Of a stretch of 64,000 nucleotides of DNA, positions 9,227 through 16,928 are shown in pieces; position 1 is the first letter of the stretch; each line of letters opens with the position of its first letter. The notes under the pieces are model-generated. The model was not told where the DNA came from. It ran no database searches and was given only the letters and a program-made list of their open reading frames with translations. The DNA is from CAVTWH01 sp963850915 (GTDB lineage: Bacteria > Actinomycetota > Actinomycetes > Mycobacteriales > Micromonosporaceae), in contig CAWKND010000010.1 in NCBI GenBank assembly GCA_963850915.1, positions 868,001-932,000 of the forward strand. Reading direction: 5' to 3'. The position numbers were made by a program, and so were the translations under genes.

Positions 9227-10754
9227 TCATACCGGGGTGACGCCGTGCCGGCGGCGGGAGAAGGTGCGGTCCTTGCCGCGGGCCGCGGCGAACCGGGCCA
9301 CCAGCTCCGCGCGCAGCCGGTCGGGTGGGATCACCGCGTCGACCACGAGTTCGCTGGCCAGCCGGGTGATGTCGATGTCCTGCTCGTACTCGGCCCGCTT
9401 GGCGGCCACGAACGGCTCGCGCTCATCCGGCGGTAGTGCCGCGATCTTGTTGGCGTACACCGCGTTCACCGCCGCCTCGGCGCCCATCACGGCGATCTTG
9501 GCGGTGGGCAGCGCGAGTGTCGCGTCCGGGGCGAAGCCGGGGCCGGCCATCGCGTACAGGCCGGCGCCGTAGGCCTTGCGGACCACAACACAGATCTTCG
9601 GTACCGTCGCCTCACTGATCGCGGTGATCATCTTGGCGCCGTGCCGGATGATGCCCTGCTTCTCCACCGCGCTGCCCACCATGAACCCGGGTACGTCGGC
9701 GAGGAACAGCAGCGGCACGTTGAACGCGTCGCAGAGCTGTACGAACCGGGTCGCCTTGTCGGCCGAGTCGACGAAGAGCACGCCGCCCTTGTGCAGCGAG
9801 TTGTTCGCCACCACGCCGATCGGCTGCGCCGTCGAGGTGGCCGAAGCCGACGCTGATCTCGCGCGCCCACAGCGCCTGGACCTCGAAGTACTCCCCGCCG
9901 TCGAGCAGCCCTTTGACGACTTTGCGCATGTCGAAGCCCTGCCGCTCGCCGGCCGGGATCAGGCTGCCCAGCTCGCCCTCGGGCGCACTGCGGGCGGCCC
10001 GGGTCGGTGGCTGCTCCCGGTAGTTCGGCGGCAGGAAGGAGAGGTACCGGCGGATGGTCTCGATCGCCTCGGCCTCCGAGTGGCAGAGGAAGTGCCCGAC
10101 GCCGGACTCCCGGGTGTGCACGGCTGCGCCGCCCATCGCCTCCAGCGTGGTCTTCTCGCCGGTGACCATCTCGACCATCCGGTCGGAGCCGAGGTACATG
10201 CTGGCGTTGCCGTCGACCATGGCGACCACGTCGCAGAAGGCCGGGATGTAGGCGCCGCCGGCCGCGGACGGGCCGAACAGGGCGCAGGCCTGCGGGATCG
10301 AGCCGGAGGCGCGCACCTGGTTCCAGAAGATGTGTCCGGCGCCGCGCCGGCCGGGGAAGAGGTCGACCTGGTCGGTGATCCGGGCGCCGGCCGAATCAAC
10401 CAGATAGACCATGGGTACGCCGGTGTCGTACGCCCGCTCGATGGCGCGGATGATCTTCTCGACGGTACGGGCGCCCCACGATCCGGCCTTCACGGTGGAG
10501 TCGTTGGCCATCAGGCAGACCGGCCGGCCGTCGACCGTCGCCTGTCCGGTGATCACCCCGTCGGCGGGCAGTCCGTCGGCGAGCACGTTGGCGTAGCGAC
10601 CGTCCTCCACGAACGAGCCCTCGTCGACCAGCAGCGCGATGCGCTCGCGGGCGAACAGCTTGCCCTTGGCGGCGTTGGCGGCGTGGTAGCGCTCCGCGCC
10701 ACCGGCCTGTACCCGCTTGCTCAGCTGATCGAGGGACTCCTCGTCGAGCGACAC
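9227..10754 (-). CDS. acyl-CoA carboxylase carboxyltransferase (beta) subunit, one-base frameshift near 9827
   Basis: Biotin-dependent carboxyltransferase of about 508 residues, homologous to methylcrotonyl-, propionyl- and acetyl-CoA carboxylase beta subunits. Signatures include KLFARERIALLVDEGSFVED, VYLVDSAGARI, FGPSAAGGAYIPAFCD, and in the second part FLADVPGFMVG and KAYGAGLYAMAG. The N-terminal frame ends abnormally after GHLDG; deleting one base at about 9827 restores GHLDGQPIGVVANNSLHKGG. A single lesion in an otherwise perfect gene is best explained by sequence error, though a recent mutation is possible. GTG at 10754 with GGAGGT. First gene of the operon, below a TetR-type palindrome. 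Context suggests methylcrotonyl-CoA (leucine pathway) as substrate. Confidence 0.85.
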
Positions 10755-10777
10755 CGTACCTCCACCCACCGACCGCA

Positions 10778-10796
10778 CTTAACGATCGTTAGGCTA
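10778..10796 (-). promoter_or_regulatory. TetR-type operator over the -10 region of the carboxyltransferase operon
   Basis: The perfect 12-bp palindrome TAACGATCGTTA (10780-10791) directly follows a minus-strand -10 box TAGCCT (10796-10791). The 18-nt sequence AACGATCGTTAGGCTACC is shared exactly with the site before the biotin carboxylase operon at 13318-13335. Confidence 0.75.
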
Positions 10797-10841
10797 CCTC
10801 ATCGAGGCTGCCGGAGCCGGGTGAGCAGGGCGCCGGGGTAC

Positions 10842-10869
10842 AAAAAAGGCGACGGAGGTGACCGTCGCC
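10842..10869 (-). terminator. intrinsic terminator after the HMG-CoA lyase gene
   Basis: 8-bp GC stem (GGCGACGG / CCGTCGCC), 6-nt loop, then six T on the minus strand. This is one of very few canonical U-tract terminators in the window, and it separates the two branched-chain operons. Confidence 0.85.
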
Positions 10870-11010
10870 CGCAAATTTCGCTGTTCTGGGGTGGGATCCC
10901 GACGCCGTTGTCGAGATCCCGATGTTTCGTCGTCGAATATACGCGGTCTTCGCCAAGACCGCAGTGGGTCAGCCAAGACTGCGTGAGGTCGAGCCAAGAT
11001 CGCAGAGCGT

Positions 11011-11901
11011 TCAGGCGGGGACCACGCGCGTACGTGGGCCGGCTCGCAGCACCCCGGACGGGAGGGTGCGGCCGACGATCTTCTCGGCCAGCGCGGCTGC
11101 CTCGATCAACTTTTCCAGGTCGATGCCGGTCTGCAGCCCCATGTCCTGGAGCATGTAGACCACCTCCTCGGTCGCCACATTGCCCGTGGCACCGGGTGCG
11201 TACGGGCAGCCGCCGAGCCCGCCGATACTCGCGTCGAACTCGGTGATGCCCAGCTCAAGGGCGGTGAGGATGTTCGCCAGGCCGGTACCCCGGGTGTTGT
11301 GGAAGTGCAGCAGCGTGGGTGCTTCGCGGGGTACCTCGGCGAACAGGTCGCGTACCCGTCGGGGCGTCGCCATGCCCGTGGTGTCGCCGTACGCCACCCG
11401 GTCCGCCCCGTCGGCGAGTACCCGCTCGACGATCCCGGCGACCCGGCTCGGCGGTACGTCCCCCTCGAACGGGCAGCCGAAGCTTGTGGCAACAATCACT
11501 TCCACGCTGCCGCCCGCGACGTGGATCTCCTTGATCAACTCGGTGATCTGATCGAGGGAGGCGGCTGTCGACATGTTGACGTTCGTCCGGTTATGCGTGT
11601 CGCTGGCCGAGACCACCACTTCGATCTCGGTGAAGCCGGCGGCGAGGGCGCGCTGGGCACCGCGCTCGTTGGGTACCAGCGCCGAGTAGCGCACGCCGGG
11701 CTCCTTGTGCGCCGCCAGCCACACGCCTTCGGCGTCGGCCATCTGCGGGATGGCGCGCGGGCTGACGAAGGAGACCGCCTCGATCCGGCTGACGCCGGTG
11801 GCGGAGAGCGCGTCGAGCAGGGCGACTTTGGCTTCGGGCGGTACCGGCTGCTCGTTCTGCAGCCCGTCCCGTGGCCCGACCTCGCGGATGGAGACCTGCA
11901 C
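11011..11901 (-). CDS. hydroxymethylglutaryl-CoA lyase
   Basis: 296-residue TIM-barrel lyase of the HMGL-like family. It is expected to split 3-hydroxy-3-methylglutaryl-CoA into acetoacetate and acetyl-CoA, the last step of leucine degradation. Signatures: IREVGPRDGLQNE at the N-terminus (metal-binding Asp), HFHNTRGTGLAN, and the catalytic-Cys loop GGLGGCPYAPGATGN. The GTG at 11901 is preceded by GAGGAGGG. It follows the biotin carboxylase gene after 58 nt containing a perfect hairpin, so expression relative to that gene may be attenuated. Confidence 0.92.
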   Translation of the reverse strand: MQVSIREVGPRDGLQNEQPVPPEAKVALLDALSATGVSRIEAVSFVSPRAIPQMADAEGVWLAAHKEPGVRYSALVPNERGAQRALAAGFTEIEVVVSASDTHNRTNVNMSTAASLDQITELIKEIHVAGGSVEVIVATSFGCPFEGDVPPSRVAGIVERVLADGADRVAYGDTTGMATPRRVRDLFAEVPREAPTLLHFHNTRGTGLANILTALELGITEFDASIGGLGGCPYAPGATGNVATEEVVYMLQDMGLQTGIDLEKLIEAAALAEKIVGRTLPSGVLRAGPRTRVVPA

Positions 11902-11921
11902 CGCACCCTCCTCGCGTTGCT

Positions 11922-11951
11922 CTCCGGCGCCCCTGAATCGGGGCGCCGGAG
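11922..11951 (-). terminator. perfect intercistronic hairpin, possible attenuator or processing site
   Basis: A perfect 12-bp stem with a 6-nt loop sits between the biotin carboxylase stop and the HMG-CoA lyase start. There is no U-tract. In an operon such an element may reduce readthrough or stabilise mRNA ends. Confidence 0.6.
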
Positions 11952-11959
11952 CATGAAGA

Positions 11960-13291
11960 TCAGCGCATCCGGCTGATGATTCCAGTGTCGTAGTCGCCGG
12001 AGACGAATTCCGGGTTGTCCAGGAGTTCGGCGAAGAACGGCAGGTTGCACTTGGGGCCGACGATCTGGAACCCGGCGACCGCCTGCCGGGCACGCTCGAT
12101 CGCGGTCGCCCGGTCCGGCCCGGAGACGATCAACTTGGCCATCAGCGAGTCGTAGTTCGGGGTGACCGTGGTACCGGGGCCGTACCCGGAGTCGACCCGT
12201 ACCCCCTCGCCGGTCGGCTCGACCCAGGTGGTGATCGCGCCCGGCCCGGGCAGGAAGCGCTTCGGGTCCTCGGCGTTGATCCGCAGCTCGATGGCGTGCC
12301 CGCGCGGCGCCAGCGCACCGAACGTCGGGGCCAGCCCGCTGGCCACCCGGAACTGCTCCTCGACCAGGTCGACGCCGTACACCGTCTCGGTGATCGGGTG
12401 CTCCACCTGCAGCCGGGTGTTCATCTCCAGGAAGAAGAACTCGCCGGTGGTCGGGTCGAGGAGGCACTCGACGGTACCGGCGTTGCGGTAGCCGACCGCC
12501 TCGCCGGCTGTCACGGCCGCCTGTTCGAACCGCGCGCGCAGTTCGGCGCTGACCGCGGGGGACGGCGTCTCCTCCAGTACCTTCTGGTTGCGCCGCTGTA
12601 CCGAGCACTCCCGCTCGCCCAGCGCCACCACTGTCCCGTCGGCCAACCCGAGGATCTGCACCTCGACGTGGCGTACCCGCGGGAAGTAGCGCTCCAGCAG
12701 CACCGACCCGTCGCCGAACATGCGCTCGGCGAAGGTCTTCACCTTCTCGAACTCGACCAGCAGCTTGTCGGCGTCAGGGGCGACCGCCATGCCCATGCCG
12801 CCGCCACCGGCCGCCGCCTTGACCATGATCGGGTAGCCGATCCGCTCCGCCTCGGCCAGCGCGGCCTCGATGGTGGCGACCGGGTCGACGGTGCCGGGGG
12901 CGACCGGTACGCCGGCGGCGGCCATCAGGTTACGAGCGTTGATCTTGTCGCCCATCGCGGTGATCGCCTCGGGACTCGGCCCGATCCAGATCAACCCGTG
13001 CTCCTGTACCGCGCGGGCGAAGTCGGCGTTCTCCGAGAGGAAGCCGTAGCCGGGGTGGATGGCCTCGGCACCGGTCGCCTTCGCGGCGGCCAGGATCGCC
13101 TCGGCGTTGCGGTAGGACTGCGCGGGATTTGCCGGCCCGATGAGTACCGCCTCGTCCGCCTCGGCCACGAACGGCAGCCCGGCGTCGGCCTCGGAGTACA
13201 CGGCTATCGACCGGATACCCAGTCGGCGGGCGGTACGGATCACGCGACGCGCGATCTCCCCCCGGTTGGCGACGAGTACCGAACCGATCAT
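11960..13291 (-). CDS. biotin carboxylase subunit of an acyl-CoA carboxylase
   Basis: 443-residue ATP-grasp biotin carboxylase. It has the N-terminal MIGSVLVANRGEIARR, the glycine loop KAAAGGGGMGMAV, ECSVQRRNQKVLEE and EMNTRLQVEHPITE. The enzyme carboxylates biotin on a carrier protein using ATP and bicarbonate. The protein stops at the end of the carboxylase domain: there is no biotin carboxyl carrier domain and no biotinylation motif of the AMKM type here or elsewhere in the locus. The related Streptomyces locus usually has a longer, biotinylated alpha subunit. ATG at 13291 with GGAGGAA; the operator and promoter lie at 13315-13335. Confidence 0.92.
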   Translation of the reverse strand: MIGSVLVANRGEIARRVIRTARRLGIRSIAVYSEADAGLPFVAEADEAVLIGPANPAQSYRNAEAILAAAKATGAEAIHPGYGFLSENADFARAVQEHGLIWIGPSPEAITAMGDKINARNLMAAAGVPVAPGTVDPVATIEAALAEAERIGYPIMVKAAAGGGGMGMAVAPDADKLLVEFEKVKTFAERMFGDGSVLLERYFPRVRHVEVQILGLADGTVVALGERECSVQRRNQKVLEETPSPAVSAELRARFEQAAVTAGEAVGYRNAGTVECLLDPTTGEFFFLEMNTRLQVEHPITETVYGVDLVEEQFRVASGLAPTFGALAPRGHAIELRINAEDPKRFLPGPGAITTWVEPTGEGVRVDSGYGPGTTVTPNYDSLMAKLIVSGPDRATAIERARQAVAGFQIVGPKCNLPFFAELLDNPEFVSGDYDTGIISRMR

Positions 13292-13314
13292 CTGTTCCTC
13301 CGCGCGTCTGTACC

Positions 13315-13335
13315 CTGAACGATCGTTAGGCTACC
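13315..13335 (-). promoter_or_regulatory. TetR-type operator and -10 box before the biotin carboxylase operon
   Basis: AACGATCGTT (13318-13327) lies next to the minus-strand -10 TAGCCT (13333-13328), as at 10780. It sits between the TetR gene and the biotin carboxylase, making it the natural binding site for that regulator. Confidence 0.75.
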
Positions 13336-13369
13336 GGCGCCACGCGTCAGGTGTCGAGCCGGCTGCGCC

Positions 13370-13990
13370 CTACCCGCCGGCCCTCGGCCGGTCCGCGGGC
13401 CCGAGCAGCGCGGACAGCGTAGCCGCCCGGAGCAGTTCGGCGCGCCGGCCCCGGTCGACCTCGCCACCGAGGAACGGGGTCGAGTTCATCAGACCGAAGG
13501 CGGCGTGCGCCAGTACCCGCGCCTCAGCAGCCGCCAGGTCGGCCCGCAGCTCGGCGAGTACCTCGACCCACACCTCGACGTAGAGCCGCTGCAGCCGGCG
13601 GATCTGCCGGCGCGGCTCCTCCGGCAGCCGGTCCAGCTCGTGCAGGTGCAGCGCGATCACCGCCGGGTTGGCCAGCGCGAAGCTGACATGGAACTCGACC
13701 AGCGACTCCAGCGCCTTCGCCGGGTCGCCGGGCAGCTCGGCCACCCGCGCCTGCGAGCCGGTCAACAGCCCGTCACTGACCGGGTTCAGCGCCGCTACCA
13801 GCATCGCCTCCTTGCCGGCGAAGTGGTGGTAGAGAGCCGGCCCGGTCACCCCGGCGGCGGCGCCGATGTCGTCCATCGACACGCCGTGGTACCCGCGGGT
13901 GGCGAACAGTCCGACGGCGATCTCCAGGATCTCGTCCCGGCGGGTACGCCGACGCGTGGGCTCCGGTACCAGCTGCTGCTCGATGGTCAC
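13370..13990 (-). CDS. TetR/AcrR family regulator of the acyl-CoA catabolic locus
   Basis: 206-residue TetR protein with the N-terminal HTH domain (RDEILEIAVGLFATRGYHGVSMDDIGAAAGVTGPALYHHFAGKEAM split over residues 17-60) and a C-terminal ligand domain. It is encoded directly upstream of the biotin carboxylase operon in the same direction. I infer that it represses both operons through the two AACGATCGTT palindromes, with an acyl-CoA as the likely effector. The GTG start at 13990 is supported by TAGGCT (14002-13997) ending 6 nt upstream, with no Shine-Dalgarno, so the mRNA is probably leaderless. Confidence 0.88.
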   Translation of the reverse strand: MTIEQQLVPEPTRRRTRRDEILEIAVGLFATRGYHGVSMDDIGAAAGVTGPALYHHFAGKEAMLVAALNPVSDGLLTGSQARVAELPGDPAKALESLVEFHVSFALANPAVIALHLHELDRLPEEPRRQIRRLQRLYVEVWVEVLAELRADLAAAEARVLAHAAFGLMNSTPFLGGEVDRGRRAELLRAATLSALLGPADRPRAGG

Positions 13991-14084
13991 CGGGTCAGCC
14001 TACTCACCAGTACGGGTAGCTGTTCAGACCTCGTTCACCAGGCGGGACGTGGTGCTCGCCACGTCCTCCCGGCCACCTGAACGG

Positions 14085-16928
14085 CTACCCGTCGGAGTCG
14101 GCGAGGCCGTACTCGGCGCGGACGGCGGCCGCCTCGGCGGTGCGGCCCAGCTCGGTGAGGCTCTCCGCAAGCCGGGCAGCCAGGTCGGCCCGGGTCTCAT
14201 GCTCGTCGGGCAGCCCCTCGAGCGCCCGGCGCAGCGCCTTCTCCGCGTCGGCATGCTGACCCAGCCGGGTGAGGAACTCGGCGCGCAGTGCCTCGCTGTG
14301 CGCCGCCGGTACCGGCCGGTCGAGTGCCCGGAAGCCGTCGGCCGCCGCGCCCGCCCGTACCGCCGCGGTGGCCGGCTCACCCTGCGCCGCCACGATCTTG
14401 GCGCCGTCGTACCGGAGCATCGCCTGCTCCCACTGGCCGGCCGGCTGCCGGGGCAGCTGCAGGCTGCGCTCGTCGGCCACCGCGAGTGCGGTAACGGCCG
14501 CCGGCACTTGGTTGGCCCAGAGCAGCGAGGTCGCGTGCCGGCGCCGGTTGCGCAGCTCGTCGATGATCAGGTCGGCCGAGCGGAAGGAGTCAGCCGCCTC
14601 GGCGAACCGGGTGGCCGCGAGCGCGTCCCGGTCCAGCCGGTCCAGGATGACGGCGATCTCCTCGGCCATCTGGCCGGCGCCCGCCGGGTTGGTCCGCTCG
14701 ACACAGAACAGCCGTACCTGCTCCAGTTGGTTGATCGCCTCGTCCGGCTGGCCCAGTCGCTGGTAGGCCGCCGACAGCAGGTGGCGCAGGCCGATCGCGT
14801 GCTCCGGCTCGTGCTCCAGGAACCAGGCCAGCGCCTCCTCGGCCACCTCGGCACAGTCCAGTGGCTGGCCGCTGTTGAGGTAGGCGATGGCGAGCTGGTG
14901 CTGGGCCGAGACGACGCCCTCGGGCTGGCCGGCCGCCTTGCTCTCGGCCACCGCTTCGCGTAGGTCGTCGATGGCTTCGGCGGCCCGCTCGGTACCGGCG
15001 AGCAGGCTGGCCCGCTGGCGGCGTACCTGCGAGGTGAGCTGCGGATCGATGGCGGCCGCGAGGGCCTGGTCGTACGCGTGCAGCGCCTGCTCGGTGTCAC
15101 CGCGCTGTTCGGCGGCGTACCCGGCGAACATGTGCGCCGGCCCCATCCCGTCCTGGAAGCCGAGCATCCGGCACTGCTCCAGCGCCTCGACGGCGGCCTG
15201 TGCCACCTGCTCCCAGTCGCCGGAGATCGCGTGGCACCGTACCCGCAGCAGGGCGAGCTGGGCCGGCATGTGCGGATCGAGGCAAGCGGACAGGTACTGC
15301 TCGGCCCGCTCCAGCGTGCCCAGCGCCTCCCCCGGCCGCCCGACCAGGCTGTACCCGTTGCCCAGCGCGGCCAGCGAACCGCACCACCGGTCAGGCCCGG
15401 CGTGCGCGAGGACGTAGGCCACCGACTCCTCGAGCATGGCCAGGCCGGACTCCGACCGGTCGGTCATGCAGTAGAGCAGCCCAAGCCGGCCCCGGGTCAC
15501 CTGCCGGCGCAGCTCCTCCCCGGCACGCGCGAACAGGTCGAGTGCCGAGCTCCACGCGGTCTCCGCGGTGGCCAGGTCACCGCCGTGCGCACTGGTCGCG
15601 CCGAAGGCGTCTGCGCGCCGGGCGCGCTGTACCTCGGACAGCTCGGCGCCGGCGTACCTGTCGTCGAAGGCGGCCCAGACCGCGTCCGCGTCCGCGTCCT
15701 GTCCCCGGCGGGCGTGGTGCTCGGCCAGGTCGAGCAGCTCGGTCGGGCCGGCCCCGGCCGGCAGCGCTACCTCGGCAGTGGGCCGAGCCGGCGGGCGGGC
15801 GGTACTCCGCCGCTGCGGGGTGGTCGAGAGCGGCAACTGGTCGACCAACTGCTCCGCGGCGCGAACACCGGCGACCAGCCGGCTCACCGCGTCGCTGCCG
15901 TTGCGGGCGTCGAACCGGGCGGCGATGGCGTCGGCCTCGCTACCCAGCTCGGCGGCGAGTTCGGCGGCGGGGTACTCGGCGGCCGGCCGGTCACCGCTTC
16001 CGGGGCGGTGTACCCGCACGCCCGGATCGGCCGCCGCCACCCGGCGCAGCACTGCTTCACCGGCAGCCGCGAAGCGCATCGCCGCCCAGGGCGAGGGTGC
16101 CCGGTCGAGCCAGCCCAGATGCCGGTCGAGGATCTCCAGGCCGCGCGCGGAGTTGCCGGTGACCGCGGTGAACTCCAGGTGCAGCCCGATGTCGGCGAGG
16201 TCGGCCAGGTGTGGGCGGTGCCGGCGGTACGCCTGGCGGTGCGCGTCCCGGGCCTGCTCCAGCCGGCCTGTCCGCAAGTAGGGGCGCATCAGCGTGGTGA
16301 GGATCCCGTGCGGCTGCTCGCTGCAGGTCAGCCGGCCGGCGAGTACCGGCTCGGCCAGCGCGATAGCCTCCTCGTCCCGGCCCTGGCTGACCAGCCACGA
16401 TGCCTTGCCGGACGGGTCGCACCCGATGCAGTCGGAGAGCTCGTCACGCGGCGCGGTCTGCCAGAGCTGGTACCAGTGCGCGGCCGACTCCAGGTCGCCG
16501 ATGTGCTCGGCCAGGTAGTGCCGGTGGGCGTACACGGCGTGCAGCGAATGGCCGCCCTCCCGCCAGCGCCGCTCCATGTCGTCGAGTACCGCGACGGTCC
16601 GGTCGAGTGGCATCTCCGGGAAGCGCAGCAGCGCCGAGCCGATGTTCTTGAAGTACCACAGGAGCGTGTGCCGGCTGCGCTCGTAATGCACCGGGTCGCG
16701 GTCGTACTCGGCGACGCACCAGGAGAAGGTGACGAACGCCTTGGCCGGCTCGCCGCCGTGGATGTACGCCCGGGTGGCCAGCTGCCGGCTCTGGAAGGAC
16801 AGGTCATCGGCGCGCAGCGCGTCCGCGTGGCTGATGATCTGCTCGGCAAGTGCGATCTGGGCCGCCCCGAACGGCATGTCGTGGGCCTGGTCGATCAGCT
16901 CCCAGAGCTGGTCCTCGGTGTAGTTCAC
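14085..16928 (-). CDS. large tetratricopeptide-repeat protein paired with Hsp90
   Basis: 947-residue soluble, Ala/Leu-rich helical protein with many degenerate TPR-like helix pairs; recognisable ones include GLLYCMTDRSESGLAMLEESV, AALGNGYSLVGRPGEALGTLERAEQYL and LSAAYQRLGQPDEAINQLEQV. No enzymatic domain, signal peptide or membrane segment is seen. The N-terminal third contains a Cys pair (CIGC near residue 165). Its ATG overlaps the stop of the upstream Hsp90 gene by 4 nt (ATGA), so translation is coupled and the two proteins probably act together. In eukaryotes TPR proteins are the main Hsp90 co-chaperones; a similar relation here is inference from context. No C-terminal EEVD-like tail is seen on the Hsp90 partner. 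Confidence 0.8.
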   Translation of the reverse strand: MNYTEDQLWELIDQAHDMPFGAAQIALAEQIISHADALRADDLSFQSRQLATRAYIHGGEPAKAFVTFSWCVAEYDRDPVHYERSRHTLLWYFKNIGSALLRFPEMPLDRTVAVLDDMERRWREGGHSLHAVYAHRHYLAEHIGDLESAAHWYQLWQTAPRDELSDCIGCDPSGKASWLVSQGRDEEAIALAEPVLAGRLTCSEQPHGILTTLMRPYLRTGRLEQARDAHRQAYRRHRPHLADLADIGLHLEFTAVTGNSARGLEILDRHLGWLDRAPSPWAAMRFAAAGEAVLRRVAAADPGVRVHRPGSGDRPAAEYPAAELAAELGSEADAIAARFDARNGSDAVSRLVAGVRAAEQLVDQLPLSTTPQRRSTARPPARPTAEVALPAGAGPTELLDLAEHHARRGQDADADAVWAAFDDRYAGAELSEVQRARRADAFGATSAHGGDLATAETAWSSALDLFARAGEELRRQVTRGRLGLLYCMTDRSESGLAMLEESVAYVLAHAGPDRWCGSLAALGNGYSLVGRPGEALGTLERAEQYLSACLDPHMPAQLALLRVRCHAISGDWEQVAQAAVEALEQCRMLGFQDGMGPAHMFAGYAAEQRGDTEQALHAYDQALAAAIDPQLTSQVRRQRASLLAGTERAAEAIDDLREAVAESKAAGQPEGVVSAQHQLAIAYLNSGQPLDCAEVAEEALAWFLEHEPEHAIGLRHLLSAAYQRLGQPDEAINQLEQVRLFCVERTNPAGAGQMAEEIAVILDRLDRDALAATRFAEAADSFRSADLIIDELRNRRRHATSLLWANQVPAAVTALAVADERSLQLPRQPAGQWEQAMLRYDGAKIVAAQGEPATAAVRAGAAADGFRALDRPVPAAHSEALRAEFLTRLGQHADAEKALRRALEGLPDEHETRADLAARLAESLTELGRTAEAAAVRAEYGLADSDG

